DNA of 64,000 nt, from assembly GCF_049800775.1 (NCBI RefSeq), contig NZ_JBNAFR010000001.1, forward strand, positions 310,001-374,000, in the 5' to 3' direction. The notes under the pieces are model-generated. The model was not told the origin of the DNA, did no database searches, and was given only the letters and a program-made list of their open reading frames with translations. Origin of the DNA: Dinoroseobacter sp049800775. Its GTDB lineage: Bacteria > Pseudomonadota > Alphaproteobacteria > Rhodobacterales > Rhodobacteraceae. Shown here piece by piece: positions 19,544-27,163 of this stretch; positions within the stretch are counted from its first letter, which is position 1, and each line of letters opens with the position of its first letter. The translations under genes were made by a program, and so were the position numbers.

Positions 19544-20776
19544 ATGCTTGAACTGACGATTTGCTCGCTGATCACGATCCTGCCCGACTACCTGTTCCGC
19601 AGCCGCGTTCAGGGGCGGAAATGGGGCGCCGAGATCAACTTCTTCACGGTGTGGTACGAGCTGCGCTGGGGCATCACCATGTGCGCCATGCTCACCATCA
19701 GCCTGATAACCGTGGTCTTCTACTTTCACCCGACAACCAGCAATGTCACCTCGTTTTTCCGCACCCTGACTATCGTGTCCACCACGGCCGGGCGCGTCGA
19801 GGAAGTGTTTGTGCGCAACAACCAGCTGGTCGCGGCGGGCGATCCGCTGTTCCGCATGGACAGCTCCAGCGAGGACGCAGCCGCCGAGACCGCGCGCCGC
19901 CAGATCGAAGAGATCGACGCGCAATTGCAGCTCGCCCAGTCCGAACGGGCTTCGGCCACCGGCGCGCTGGAACAGGCCATGGCCGCGCTGACCCAGACCG
20001 AAGACGATCTGAACCGGCGCGAGACCCTGATCGCCGAGGGCTCATCAGCAGTAACCCAGCGCGAAGTTGACACCCTGCGCAACCAACGCGACCAGAACCA
20101 GGGCGCGGTGGATGCGGCCGAGGCCGAACTCGAAGCGGTGAACACGAAGATCGACGTGCTGCTGCCCGCGCAACGGGCCACGGCCGAGGCCGCGCTGGCC
20201 CAGGCGCAGGCGACCATCGAGAAGCTGACAATCTATGCGGGTGTCGATGGCACGATCGAACAGTTCACCCTGCGCCCCGGCGACGTGGTGAACCCGATCC
20301 TGCGTCCTGCCGGGATCCTCGTGCCCAGCGATGCGGGGCGCGGTCGGTTCCAGGCCGGGTTCGACCAGGTCGCCACCCAGGTGGTGCAGCCTGGCACGGT
20401 CGCAGAGATGACCTGTATCGGCAAACCCTTCACGATCATCCCGATGATCATCACCGAGGTGCAGGATGTCATCGCCGCCGGGCAGATCCGTCCGTCGGAC
20501 GAGCTACTGGATACCTCGCGGCGGCGCGCTCCGGGGACGGTAACCGTGTTCATGGAACCGATCTATGCGGGCACGACCGACCTGCTCCCGCCCGGAAGCC
20601 GGTGCTTGGCTACAGCCTATACCAACAACCACGACCGGCTTGAGAACGAGGATCTCAGCACCCTGCAATTCATCGGTCTGCACGTGATCGACACGGTGGG
20701 CGTGGTGCATGCTGCGGGCCTGCGGTTGCGGGCGCTGCTGATGCCGTTCAACCTGCTGGTCTTCACCGGCCACTGA
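19544..20776 (+). CDS. HlyD-family membrane fusion protein (YiaV/YibH-like)
   Basis: This is a 410-residue periplasmic adaptor anchored by an N-terminal membrane segment about 45-65. A lipoyl-like half motif VSTTAGRVEEVFVRNNQLVA precedes a long coiled coil (about 105-220, rich in Ala, Glu and Gln). The second half motif IYAGVDGTIEQFTLRPGDVV and a beta-barrel follow. The N-terminus LELTICSLITILPDYLF is unusual for HlyD proteins but typical of the YiaV/YibH type, which work without an adjacent ABC or MFS transporter gene. None is seen here either. Partner and substrate are unknown. Confidence 0.88.
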   Translation: MLELTICSLITILPDYLFRSRVQGRKWGAEINFFTVWYELRWGITMCAMLTISLITVVFYFHPTTSNVTSFFRTLTIVSTTAGRVEEVFVRNNQLVAAGDPLFRMDSSSEDAAAETARRQIEEIDAQLQLAQSERASATGALEQAMAALTQTEDDLNRRETLIAEGSSAVTQREVDTLRNQRDQNQGAVDAAEAELEAVNTKIDVLLPAQRATAEAALAQAQATIEKLTIYAGVDGTIEQFTLRPGDVVNPILRPAGILVPSDAGRGRFQAGFDQVATQVVQPGTVAEMTCIGKPFTIIPMIITEVQDVIAAGQIRPSDELLDTSRRRAPGTVTVFMEPIYAGTTDLLPPGSRCLATAYTNNHDRLENEDLSTLQFIGLHVIDTVGVVHAAGLRLRALLMPFNLLVFTGH

Positions 20777-20782
20777 TCTTGC

Positions 20783-20807
20783 GAGGGGGCAGAAATGCCC
20801 CCTCTTG
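20783..20807 (+). terminator. Stem-loop terminator after the HlyD-type gene
   Basis: GAGGGGGCA (20783-20791) pairs perfectly with TGCCCCCTC (20796-20804) around a GAAA tetraloop. The T-tract is short (TTG), so it is a moderate terminator. Confidence 0.65.
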
Positions 20808-20899
20808 CCTGTCCGCGACGCGGAACGCCCCTCCCCCGCAATTGCCCCGGATAACAGTCTTTACAAAGCACTTTGCTGTGCCATACCTGAATGCGGTGA

Positions 20900-20976
20900 G
20901 GTCCCTTAGCTCAGCTGGATAGAGCAATCGCCTTCTAAGCGATCGGTCGAGGGTTCGAATCCTTCAGGGACCGCCA
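20900..20976 (+). tRNA. tRNA-Arg (anticodon UCU)
   Basis: The full cloverleaf is readable in 77 nt. The acceptor GGTCCCT pairs with AGGGACC before G and an encoded CCA. The D arm is GCTC...GAGC. The anticodon stem ATCGC/GCGAT encloses CTTCTAA, giving anticodon TCT (codon AGA). The T arm GAGGG/CCTTC holds TTCGAAT. A tract of decayed genes starts just downstream. Confidence 0.96.
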
Positions 20977-21009
20977 CTGCCTTTCCATCACACCGAGACC
21001 GGGATCGGA

Positions 21010-21440
21010 CCATGCAGCATTCCGCGGCGCGCGAGAGGCTGATTTTGCAGTGTGTCTCGATGGGAGCGCTCAGGCGCATGACGGTCCCCGTGTCCGTGAA
21101 GGACAGCTTGAGATCGTTACCGAGGCTCCGGGAACGCTCGGCAATGCCGCGCAGCCCCTGCCCGACGCCCTTGTCGCCTTCGGAAGGCCTACTTCATCCT
21201 CGACCGTAATGTTCAACTGCATAGACGGGTCCTGGCCGAAGGCGAAGCGGATGGTCCCGCGATCTCCGCCTCGGGAATACTTCACTGCATGTGTCACCGT
21301 CCGCTGCATGACCCGCAGAATGTGCAGAGCAAGCGAAGAGGTCTGACCGGCCATGGAAGGGATCTCGACCATTTTCCAGTCCAGGGTGATCCCGGTCACG
21401 GCGAGCTTCTGCTCGGCACGCGCGCGGAAGGCTCCGAGGA
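21010..21440 (-). pseudogene. Remnant of a NarX/DegS-type sensor histidine kinase
   Basis: Only the C-terminal ATPase half is left, in at least two frames. One frame carries ITLDWKMVEIPSM, LHILRVMQRTVTHAVKYS and FAFGQDPSMQLNITVED. After a frameshift near the G1 box the other frame continues with GVGQGLRGIAERSRSL and LSFTDTGTVMRLSAPI. The N-terminal sensor and dimerisation part is missing. The remnant abuts the end of the response-regulator pseudogene, so a deletion joined them. Not expected to give a working protein. Confidence 0.75.
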
Positions 21441-21937
21441 TGCCGCTTCGGCCCGGGAGTTCACCTCGGGCTTGCGGTAGATGTTCTTGATAGGGCTAGG
21501 GACCCCGTTGCTGAAGATTCCGAGTTTCTGGGCCACGTCCTTGTCGGTGAAGCCCTTGGCGACCCTCTGAGGAAGTTGATCTCGCGAGAGCGTTGAGGAC
21601 CTTCTCGGTCGCGTCCTGGGCATCCACCTGCCGCACAACACGGATGATGGAAAGGGCCACCGAGGTCGAGATCGCCGTCACCACGCTCTCTTCGTCGCCG
21701 AGCACCGAGATCACCAGTTTCTCCATTTCGGGCGATTGCTTGCGCGCGAGCCGGATCAGGTCGAAGCCATCCCCATCGGGAGTTTTCAGGTCGGCGATCA
21801 TCACATCGGCGCGCTGCGAAGCCGCTTCGGCAGAGCTCACGCATTCGGCCACAAGGCGGAAATCCGGTCGGGCCGCAAGGCTCTTGGCCCATGTCTGAGT
21901 ATCGCCAGGGCGTTTTCTGCGACGATCATGTTGACCA
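21405..21937 (-). pseudogene. Remnant of a NarL/LuxR-type response regulator
   Basis: The pieces lie in three frames. The start reads MVNMIVAENALAIL (from 21937). A frameshift leads to VAECVSSAEAASQRADVMIADLKTPDGDG, containing the phospho-acceptor Asp, and on to VVRQVDAQDATEKVLNAL. Another frameshift leads to the LuxR-type helix-turn-helix VAKGFTDKDVAQKLGI and IKNIYRKPEVNSRAEA. Together they would make a normal response regulator of about 210 residues. It pairs with the degenerate kinase immediately downstream on the same strand. Confidence 0.75.
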
Positions 21938-22312
21938 TGGAACCCGTTACATCAACCCCTTCGTTTGCTGTAAAACCAACGCGTTCGGCCGAGCTTAGGG
22001 CCCAGAGTTGGCCTTGGCTGCCCAAGCCTTACGGGCTGGTACCTGCAGATCTCCGCCGTAGTCTGCGGGCGCGTCCCTCCGGAGCTAACCGCCCGGAGGA
22101 CGCCTGTTTTCAAGGTAGAGCATTCCAGGCTCGCAACAATTTCCCCCACAAGCGCATAGACGCTGGCGTTGCTGGGTAGCGGGACGCGACCATGATCCGA
22201 CCAAGACCGCAGCGCCCGAAGATGGTCCCGCGCATGGCTGCGATGCGTCCATGGGCCCGGTAACCCCGATCGGCCCGGTTGACGCACGCGCGTCTGGCCT
22301 GATCTTCGCGCC

Positions 22313-22723
22313 ATGCCGTTCTCCATCAGCATGAGTGCGGACATCCTCGGCCGGCTCGGGATCGTCTTCTTTGCGTTGCACTTTCTCAGCCAGAACCTGC
22401 GGCAGCTTGCCAGTCACCAGCTGCGGCAGACCATCGCGCGTTTCACCGACCGGCCCCATCGCGGGATGCTGCTCGGAGCGGTGATGATCACCATCACCCA
22501 GAGCGGCTCGGTCGCGGATTTCGTCGTAGTGGGTCCCTTGCGGGCTGGGATGCTCGGGCTGAAACAGGCGCAACCCATCCTGCTGGGGGTGACTGTTGCC
22601 GCCCGTCTTAAGGTGCTGTTCCTGACGCTCGAGATCCGTGCTGCCACCATGGTGCTGATCGCGGTGTCCGGCGCGGGATATGCCTATGGCGACCTGCCCG
22701 TTCAGCGCATCGCAAAAGCATGA
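22313..22723 (+). pseudogene. Fragment of a Na/Pi-cotransporter-family protein
   Basis: A 136-residue open stretch carries LGRLGIVFFALHFLSQNLRQ, GMLLGAVMITITQSGSVADF and VGPLRAGMLGLKQAQPILLG, split here to stay brief. The ITQSGS motif and the GLxQAQPILLG segment are hallmarks of the Na_Pi_cotrans family (inorganic phosphate/sodium symport or related). A full protein has over 500 residues, and the rest is absent or frameshifted. Several substitutions in normally small or conserved positions fit decay. Confidence 0.65.
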
Positions 22724-22799
22724 TCCTCTTCGCAGGGGAGACATGCGATGGCTACCACACTCTGGCGGCTGCCTGAGCCGCCCTGCACCGGAGCATGAC

Positions 22800-22999
22800 G
22801 ATCATGAGCGCGGTGATGCCCATCCACCGCTCCGTTTGGCACCGCTTCTTGGGCATCATCAATATACTGATGTTTCTCAGCGCGATGGGGTGCTCAGCGT
22901 GATCGAAGCAGTGACCCGTCGTAATGCGACCACCCAGTTCGGCGACGCACGGCGCTTCTGATCCGCACCGAGGCGGCCTCGATGGTCAACCCGATGTAA
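22800..22999 (+). pseudogene. Short degenerate membrane-protein remnant, unidentified
   Basis: One frame holds HRSVWHRFLGIINILMFLSAMG before a stop (residues split: HRSVWHRFLGI, then INILMFLSAMG). A second frame holds VIEAVTRRNATTQFGDA, and a third ends IRTEAASMVNPM at the stop 22997-22999. These look like one gene broken by frameshifts and lying in the same order as the flanking remnants. I do not recognise the family. Confidence 0.4.
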
Positions 23000-23310
23000 A
23001 ACCGTGACGAGAAGGGCGGGGAGATCACCGCCTTCAACGAAATGCCAGGCCAGCAGGAAAGCTTCGAGGCCGAGCTGAGCGACGCCCTGAGCAGAGGTCC
23101 CGCCTACGTTCTGCTCGTTCGAGGTAGGGCCACCTTCGTGGCCAGTGCCGGGCTCCGGGTTTTTCTCTACATCGTGCAATCGCTGGTTGCCACTGGCTGA
23201 TCCCTGCTGCTCTACAGTGGTCGCGGGGCTGGTGCGCGAGGTGTTCGAGGTCTCGCGGTTCCTCTCGATCCTCGATGTGCAGGCTAACGAGATCGAGGCA
23301 CGAAAAGGGC
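22994..23310 (+). pseudogene. Degenerate STAS-domain (anti-sigma-factor antagonist-like) gene
   Basis: After an immediate stop following ATG 22994, the frame reads GEITAFNEMPGQQESFEAE, then GRATFVASAGLRVFLYIVQS, and ends in TGA at 23198. A +1 shift resumes with LVREVFEVSRFLSILDVQ. The order (ASAGLRVFL, then VREVFEVSxFLSIL) is that of SpoIIAA-like STAS proteins, which take part in partner-switching regulation. The start-proximal stop plus the internal frameshift mean it is broken. Confidence 0.65.
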
Positions 23311-23359
23311 TTTCGTCAGCACCCCGTCCGTTTGACCCGATAAACACGAAAGGGTTGCC

Positions 23360-23876
23360 TTGATGCCGGCTTTTTTTCGGCGTCCCTCCCTGGCCATTGG
23401 GCTCGCGCTCTCGTTGGGCGCGCTCGGTGCAGCCAGTGAAAGCGAGACGAACCGCGTGACCTGTTCCTTTTGGTGCCCCCATGTCTGCACCGATGCGAAC
23501 GAAGTGCTGTTGCCCGAAGCGCCGGGCTTTGCCACCGAGCCGGTGCGGGACCGGCTGGTCGATCAGGTCTACGAGGTGCTCTTTGCTCCGCAACCCTTTG
23601 CCGGGCAGTTCAAGGACATCACTCTGGGCGCGCGGACGCGGTGCTGCATGTCGAGAAAGCACCGGATCGCGACTATGGATGGCCCGCGTCTCGACCGGCG
23701 TCGATCGGCAATGCCTTGAGCGGGTCGGGCTGTTTCTCGCCGTCTCCCCCGCGCTCGAAAGCGCCTTGGTGTACGCAGGGGCGCTGCATCGGAGCCTGAC
23801 CGCTCTGCGGGTCGATGGGCGGTTCGAAACGATCATGCAGGCATACGGCCCGTCGGATTGGGCGCCGGGCCGCTAG
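23360..23876 (+). pseudogene. Degenerate secreted protein, possibly a substrate-binding protein
   Basis: The 5' part has a signal-peptide-like FRRPSLAIGLALSLGALGAA followed by WCPHVCTDANEVLLPEAPGF. After at least two frameshifts the end reads RVGLFLAVSPALESALVYAG and ALRVDGRFETIMQAYGPSDW. The last part resembles the C-terminus of bacterial extracellular solute-binding family 3 proteins. Frames change near 23635 and 23700. The identity is tentative; the broken state is clear. Confidence 0.5.
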
Positions 23877-24268
23877 CTCCGCGTCTGGGCGCGCTGGCTC
23901 GCGCGCAGCATGGTGCGGAACCGGGGGCAGTCCATATGGTTCTCCTCCGGGCAGCTGGCCACGTGGCGCATCATCCGCGCGAGGGTTTCGAGACGGGCGA
24001 TCTCCTCCTCCAGCGCTGCGGCCCGCGCCGCGATCTCGGCCCGGGGCAGCTCCAGCGTCGGGGTCAGACGGAACATCGCCGCGATCTCATCCAGCGCGAA
24101 CCCCGCCGTCTTGCCCATGGAGATCAGGGCAAGGCGGTGCAGCACATCCGGGTCGTATTGCCGGCGCAACCCATTGCGCCCAGTCGAACGGATCAGGTCG
24201 ATTTTCTCGTAATACCGCAGCGCCGAGGGGGCGACACCACTCTGCGCGGCGACCTCGGCAATATCCAT
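23873..24268 (-). CDS. MerR-family transcriptional regulator
   Basis: The protein has 131 residues. The MerR helix-turn-helix and wing cover about 1-70 (DIAEVAAQSGVAPSALRYYEKIDLI, quoted in part: SALRYYEKIDLI). A dimerisation coiled coil about 75-105 (LEEEIARLETLARMM) follows, then a C-terminal tail with two cysteines in ASCPEENHMDCPRF. The cysteines could bind a metal or act as a thiol sensor, but they do not match the MerR, CueR or SoxR patterns exactly. It is divergent from an MFS efflux gene, whose promoter has the MerR-type 19-bp spacer, so this regulator most likely activates that pump. Confidence 0.88.
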   Translation of the reverse strand: MDIAEVAAQSGVAPSALRYYEKIDLIRSTGRNGLRRQYDPDVLHRLALISMGKTAGFALDEIAAMFRLTPTLELPRAEIAARAAALEEEIARLETLARMMRHVASCPEENHMDCPRFRTMLRASQRAQTRS

Positions 24269-24278
24269 CCCGGCCCCC

Positions 24279-24309
24279 TTGTCCTAAAGCTGGCTTCAAG
24301 TCGTAGACT
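24279..24309 (+). promoter_or_regulatory. MerR-type promoter of the MFS gene with 19-bp spacer and dyad
   Basis: A -35 TTGTCC (24279-24284) and -10 TAGACT (24304-24309) are separated by exactly 19 bp. The spacer contains the dyad TAAAGC-TG-GCTTCA (24285-24298). Over-long spacers filled by a dyad are the hallmark of MerR-family activation by DNA distortion. Confidence 0.75.
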
Positions 24310-24337
24310 GCCTGTCCCGATGATTCAAGACAGGCAG
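24308..24337 (+). promoter_or_regulatory. Leader hairpin covering the MFS ribosome-binding region
   Basis: CTGCCTGTC (24308-24316) pairs perfectly with GACAGGCAG (24329-24337) around a 12-base loop. The right arm ends 5 bases before ATG 24343 and contains the only purine-rich candidate ribosome-binding site. It could lower translation, or it could be a second protein-binding site. The role is inferred. Confidence 0.45.
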
Positions 24338-24342
24338 ACAGC

Positions 24343-25776
24343 ATGGACTCCTCCCCCGATTTTCCCCTCTCCGCCCCGGCACCCAAAGGCGCGGTCTGGA
24401 CCCGCCTCATGGGCCCCGCCCTCGCCATTGTCTCGGCCGCCTCCGCGATGAGCCTAGCGGCGGTGACCCTGCCCGCCCTCGCCCTGGCCTTTCCGGACCC
24501 CGGACCGGACCCGAACCTCGTGGTCTCACTCTACCTGCTGGCGATCACGGCGCTTCTGGTTCCGGCAGGCCGGGCAGGCGACCGGTTCGGTGCGCGCCCG
24601 GTGCTGTCCATTGGGCTCGCCCTGTTTGCCATCGGAGCGGTCTGGGCCGGCAGCACCGGCAGCCTTTGGGGTCTGATCGCCGCCCGCGGCGTCCAGGGGG
24701 TCGGCGCCGCGGCCATGATCGGGCTGCCGCTCGCCCTCGTTCGCGCAACCGTTCCCAGGGCCCAGATCGGACGCTGGGTCGGCGTGATGGGCGCGATGTC
24801 GGCCATCGGCACCGCCTCGGGCCCGGCCCTCGGAGGGCTGGTGACCGACAGCTTCGGATGGCAGACCGTCTATCTCGTCCAGATCCCCGCGCCGCTGCTG
24901 GCGCTGGTCGCGACGCGCATGTTCATCCCCGCCAAGCCCCGCCCGGCGACCCGTGCTGGCCTTGACCTGCCGGGTGCGGTGCTGCTGGCATTGGTGCTTG
25001 CAAGTGGGGTGCTTTGGCTCTCGAGCCTGTCGGGGGGGGCCGCCCTGTGGCATCTTCCCGCCCTGCTCGGGATCGCGGCAGGGCTTGCGCTGTTGATTGC
25101 CCATGAAGCACGGAGCCCGGACCCTCTGCTCCCGCTCGCACGACTGCGAGACCCACATCTGGCGCTGAGCCTGACTTGCAACCTGTTTCTCTCGGTGATC
25201 ATGATGGGGATCCTCGTGGTGGGGCCGTTTTTCCTGACCCAAGGGCTGTCTCTGGCCCCGCGCGAGATGGGGCTCTGCATGGCCATCGGGCCGGTTGCCT
25301 CGACCCTGAGCGGGGTGCCCGCGGGCGCGCTGACCGAGCGGCTGGGCCCGCGCCGGGCCGCGCTGTGGGGGGCGCGCGCGCTCTGCGCGACCACGCTGGC
25401 CATGGCGAGCCTGCCGATGCTCTTCGGTGTTCCGGGTTTCGCACTGGCCTTTGCTGGTCTGGCCATGGCGTATCAGTTGGTGCAGGCCGCGCTCACAACC
25501 GGGGTCATGGCAGCGGCCCCACCCGCTGAGCAAGGGGTGACGGCAGGGCTCTTCACCCTGTCGCGCAATATCGGCTTCGTACTGGGTGCGGGCGGAATGA
25601 CCGCGCTGTTTCTCGGGGTCCGCGCACAGGTCGCGGAAACCTACCCGATGGACAGCGCGGCCAGTGCCGCCATGGTCGCCAGCTTTGTACTGGCAACGGC
25701 GCTCGCGCTGACGGCGCTTCTCTTGCTGCACAGGATGGGACGGTCGGGCCCATGCACAACCTCAGAAAACACTTGA
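24343..25776 (+). CDS. MFS multidrug transporter, DHA2 (EmrB/QacA) type
   Basis: This is a 477-residue inner-membrane protein with about 13-14 hydrophobic segments. It has a motif A-like GRAGDRFGARPVLSIG after the second segment and RGVQGVGAAAMIGLPLALVR for motif B. Motif C-like GTASGPALGGLVTDSFGWQ follows in the fifth segment. These are typical of proton-driven DHA2 drug exporters. No outer-membrane factor or HlyD-type adaptor is adjacent. The substrate is unknown. Expression is probably under the divergent MerR protein. Confidence 0.88.
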   Translation: MDSSPDFPLSAPAPKGAVWTRLMGPALAIVSAASAMSLAAVTLPALALAFPDPGPDPNLVVSLYLLAITALLVPAGRAGDRFGARPVLSIGLALFAIGAVWAGSTGSLWGLIAARGVQGVGAAAMIGLPLALVRATVPRAQIGRWVGVMGAMSAIGTASGPALGGLVTDSFGWQTVYLVQIPAPLLALVATRMFIPAKPRPATRAGLDLPGAVLLALVLASGVLWLSSLSGGAALWHLPALLGIAAGLALLIAHEARSPDPLLPLARLRDPHLALSLTCNLFLSVIMMGILVVGPFFLTQGLSLAPREMGLCMAIGPVASTLSGVPAGALTERLGPRRAALWGARALCATTLAMASLPMLFGVPGFALAFAGLAMAYQLVQAALTTGVMAAAPPAEQGVTAGLFTLSRNIGFVLGAGGMTALFLGVRAQVAETYPMDSAASAAMVASFVLATALALTALLLLHRMGRSGPCTTSENT

Positions 25777-25806
25777 GCTACACACCGTAAGGAACTGCAA
25801 AATATG

Positions 25807-25834
25807 AAAAGTCTGGCGGGATTACCCCCGCCAG
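25807..25834 (-). terminator. Terminator of the VPLPA-CTERM gene
   Basis: Arms at 25813-25820 (CTGGCGGG) and 25827-25834 (CCCGCCAG) enclose a 6-base loop. Read leftward they are followed by ACTTTTC, which fits a terminator for the leftward gene ending at 25843. Confidence 0.65.
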
Positions 25835-25842
25835 CCAAGGGG

Positions 25843-27000
25843 TCACGCCCGGCGCCGGGCCCGTGCGCCCAGCAGCCCGAGCGCCCCGATCAGGAGCAGC
25901 GCTGACGCAGGCAGCGGAACCGGGGCTACGCTGTCATAAAACAGCACCGAACGGGGACGCTGCGGCAGGCTGCCCTGCTCACTGGCCAGAAGCAGGCTGG
26001 TCGTCTCGCCATCATCGAGGAAATCCCCATCCCCGTTCAGATCGGTCAACAACAGGATCTCGTCGTTGTCGTTGAAATCATTGCTCGGGATCAGGCCCCG
26101 CCCGTCCTCGATGGCGAAATCGAAGATCGCCCCATCGACAAAGCCCAACGGATCCCAGAGCTCAAACGCCTCGGTGCTCACATCGATCAGGCCGTCCCCG
26201 TTGAGATCCGTGTAGCGGATCAGACCATCGGTGAAGAGGTCTTGGGCAAAGAGGTCACCATCCTCCGCCGCGAGGGCCAGCGCGAAGGGCGCATCCCCCT
26301 GGGCGACATACTCGACCACCTCGGCCCCGCCGATCGTGCCATCGCCGTCGAGATCCTCGGCCCGGTAGATCCGCGGACTGCCCCCGGCGGTGTCGGTGAT
26401 ATAGGCCGTGTCGCCGTCAAACGCGATTTCGAAGGGCGAGGAGGACGCGTCCAGCGCGCCAAGATCGAGCCAGATCGCGCTCTCGCCCGGATCGTTCGCA
26501 TCCCCGTCGCCGTTGAGGTCCTCGGTCCGGTAGACCACGTCGCCCGCCGGGTTGCCGACCGTATCGGCCTCGACGATATAGACCGCCCCATCGCCGCCCA
26601 CGGCAACCCCGTTGGCGGTTTGCAGGGCAAAGCCATTGGCATTGTCTGACGAGAACCAGACCGAAGCCTCGCCTGCATCCTGCGCTGTGTCATTGCCGTT
26701 CAGATCGCGCAGGCGGTACACCGTGTCGCTGGCGCCATCGCCCACATAGACATCGCCCGCCTCGGACTGGGTGAGCTGAAACACGTTGCCTGTGGGCGCC
26801 ACCAGCCCGCTGGCATTGTCGGCGCCAAAGAACACCTTGGTTTCGCCCGCATCATTGGTGTCGCGATCGCCGTTCAGATCGGCGGCATAGATCACCTGAT
26901 CCGTGGTCTGGTCGGAAAACAGCGCCTGGGTGGTGGCCGCAACCGCCGGTGAGGTCAGCGCGGTGGTGGCGATGAAAATCGCCAAGGGGGAACGTCCCAT
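25843..27000 (-). CDS. VPLPA-CTERM-anchored protein with six calcium-loop repeats
   Basis: This is a 385-residue exported protein. A signal peptide covers about 1-21 (ends AVAA). The C-terminus has the VPLPASALLLIGALGLLG sorting signal, followed by an ARARRRA basic tail, which exosortase/VPLPA systems recognise. Between them are six repeats of about 50-60 residues, each with an Asp-rich loop: DLNGDRDTND, DLNGNDTAQD, DLNGDGDAND, DLDGDGTIGG, DLNGDGLIDV and DLNGDGDFLD. The loops look like calcium-binding EF-hand-like loops, and the intervening strands suggest a six-bladed propeller. Likely a surface or extracellular-matrix protein. The function is not known. Confidence 0.85.
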   Translation of the reverse strand: MGRSPLAIFIATTALTSPAVAATTQALFSDQTTDQVIYAADLNGDRDTNDAGETKVFFGADNASGLVAPTGNVFQLTQSEAGDVYVGDGASDTVYRLRDLNGNDTAQDAGEASVWFSSDNANGFALQTANGVAVGGDGAVYIVEADTVGNPAGDVVYRTEDLNGDGDANDPGESAIWLDLGALDASSSPFEIAFDGDTAYITDTAGGSPRIYRAEDLDGDGTIGGAEVVEYVAQGDAPFALALAAEDGDLFAQDLFTDGLIRYTDLNGDGLIDVSTEAFELWDPLGFVDGAIFDFAIEDGRGLIPSNDFNDNDEILLLTDLNGDGDFLDDGETTSLLLASEQGSLPQRPRSVLFYDSVAPVPLPASALLLIGALGLLGARARRRA

Positions 27001-27163
27001 CAGAGAGCCTCCGTTGAGTGTGCATATCGAGATGTTTGGGGAGGCTGGCTGCTGCTAGCTGGGTTCCGTTAACCCTAGCGGCCGGACCAAGTCAACGGCC
27101 TGCGGGACGGGATTTTCGCCCGCGCCCTCAGGTCTCGCGAAGGTCGGTCCGGGTGACCTTGGG

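Noticed and set aside
23360..23719. An intact 119-codon secreted protein
   Set aside because: The frame continues as a substrate-binding-like protein only after frameshifts, and it lies among other broken genes, so it is listed as a pseudogene.
27054..27079. Imperfect hairpin upstream of the VPLPA-CTERM gene
   Set aside because: GCTA and GGGTT pair with AACCC and TAGC only with a three-base bulge and there is no T-tract, so it is too weak to list as an element.
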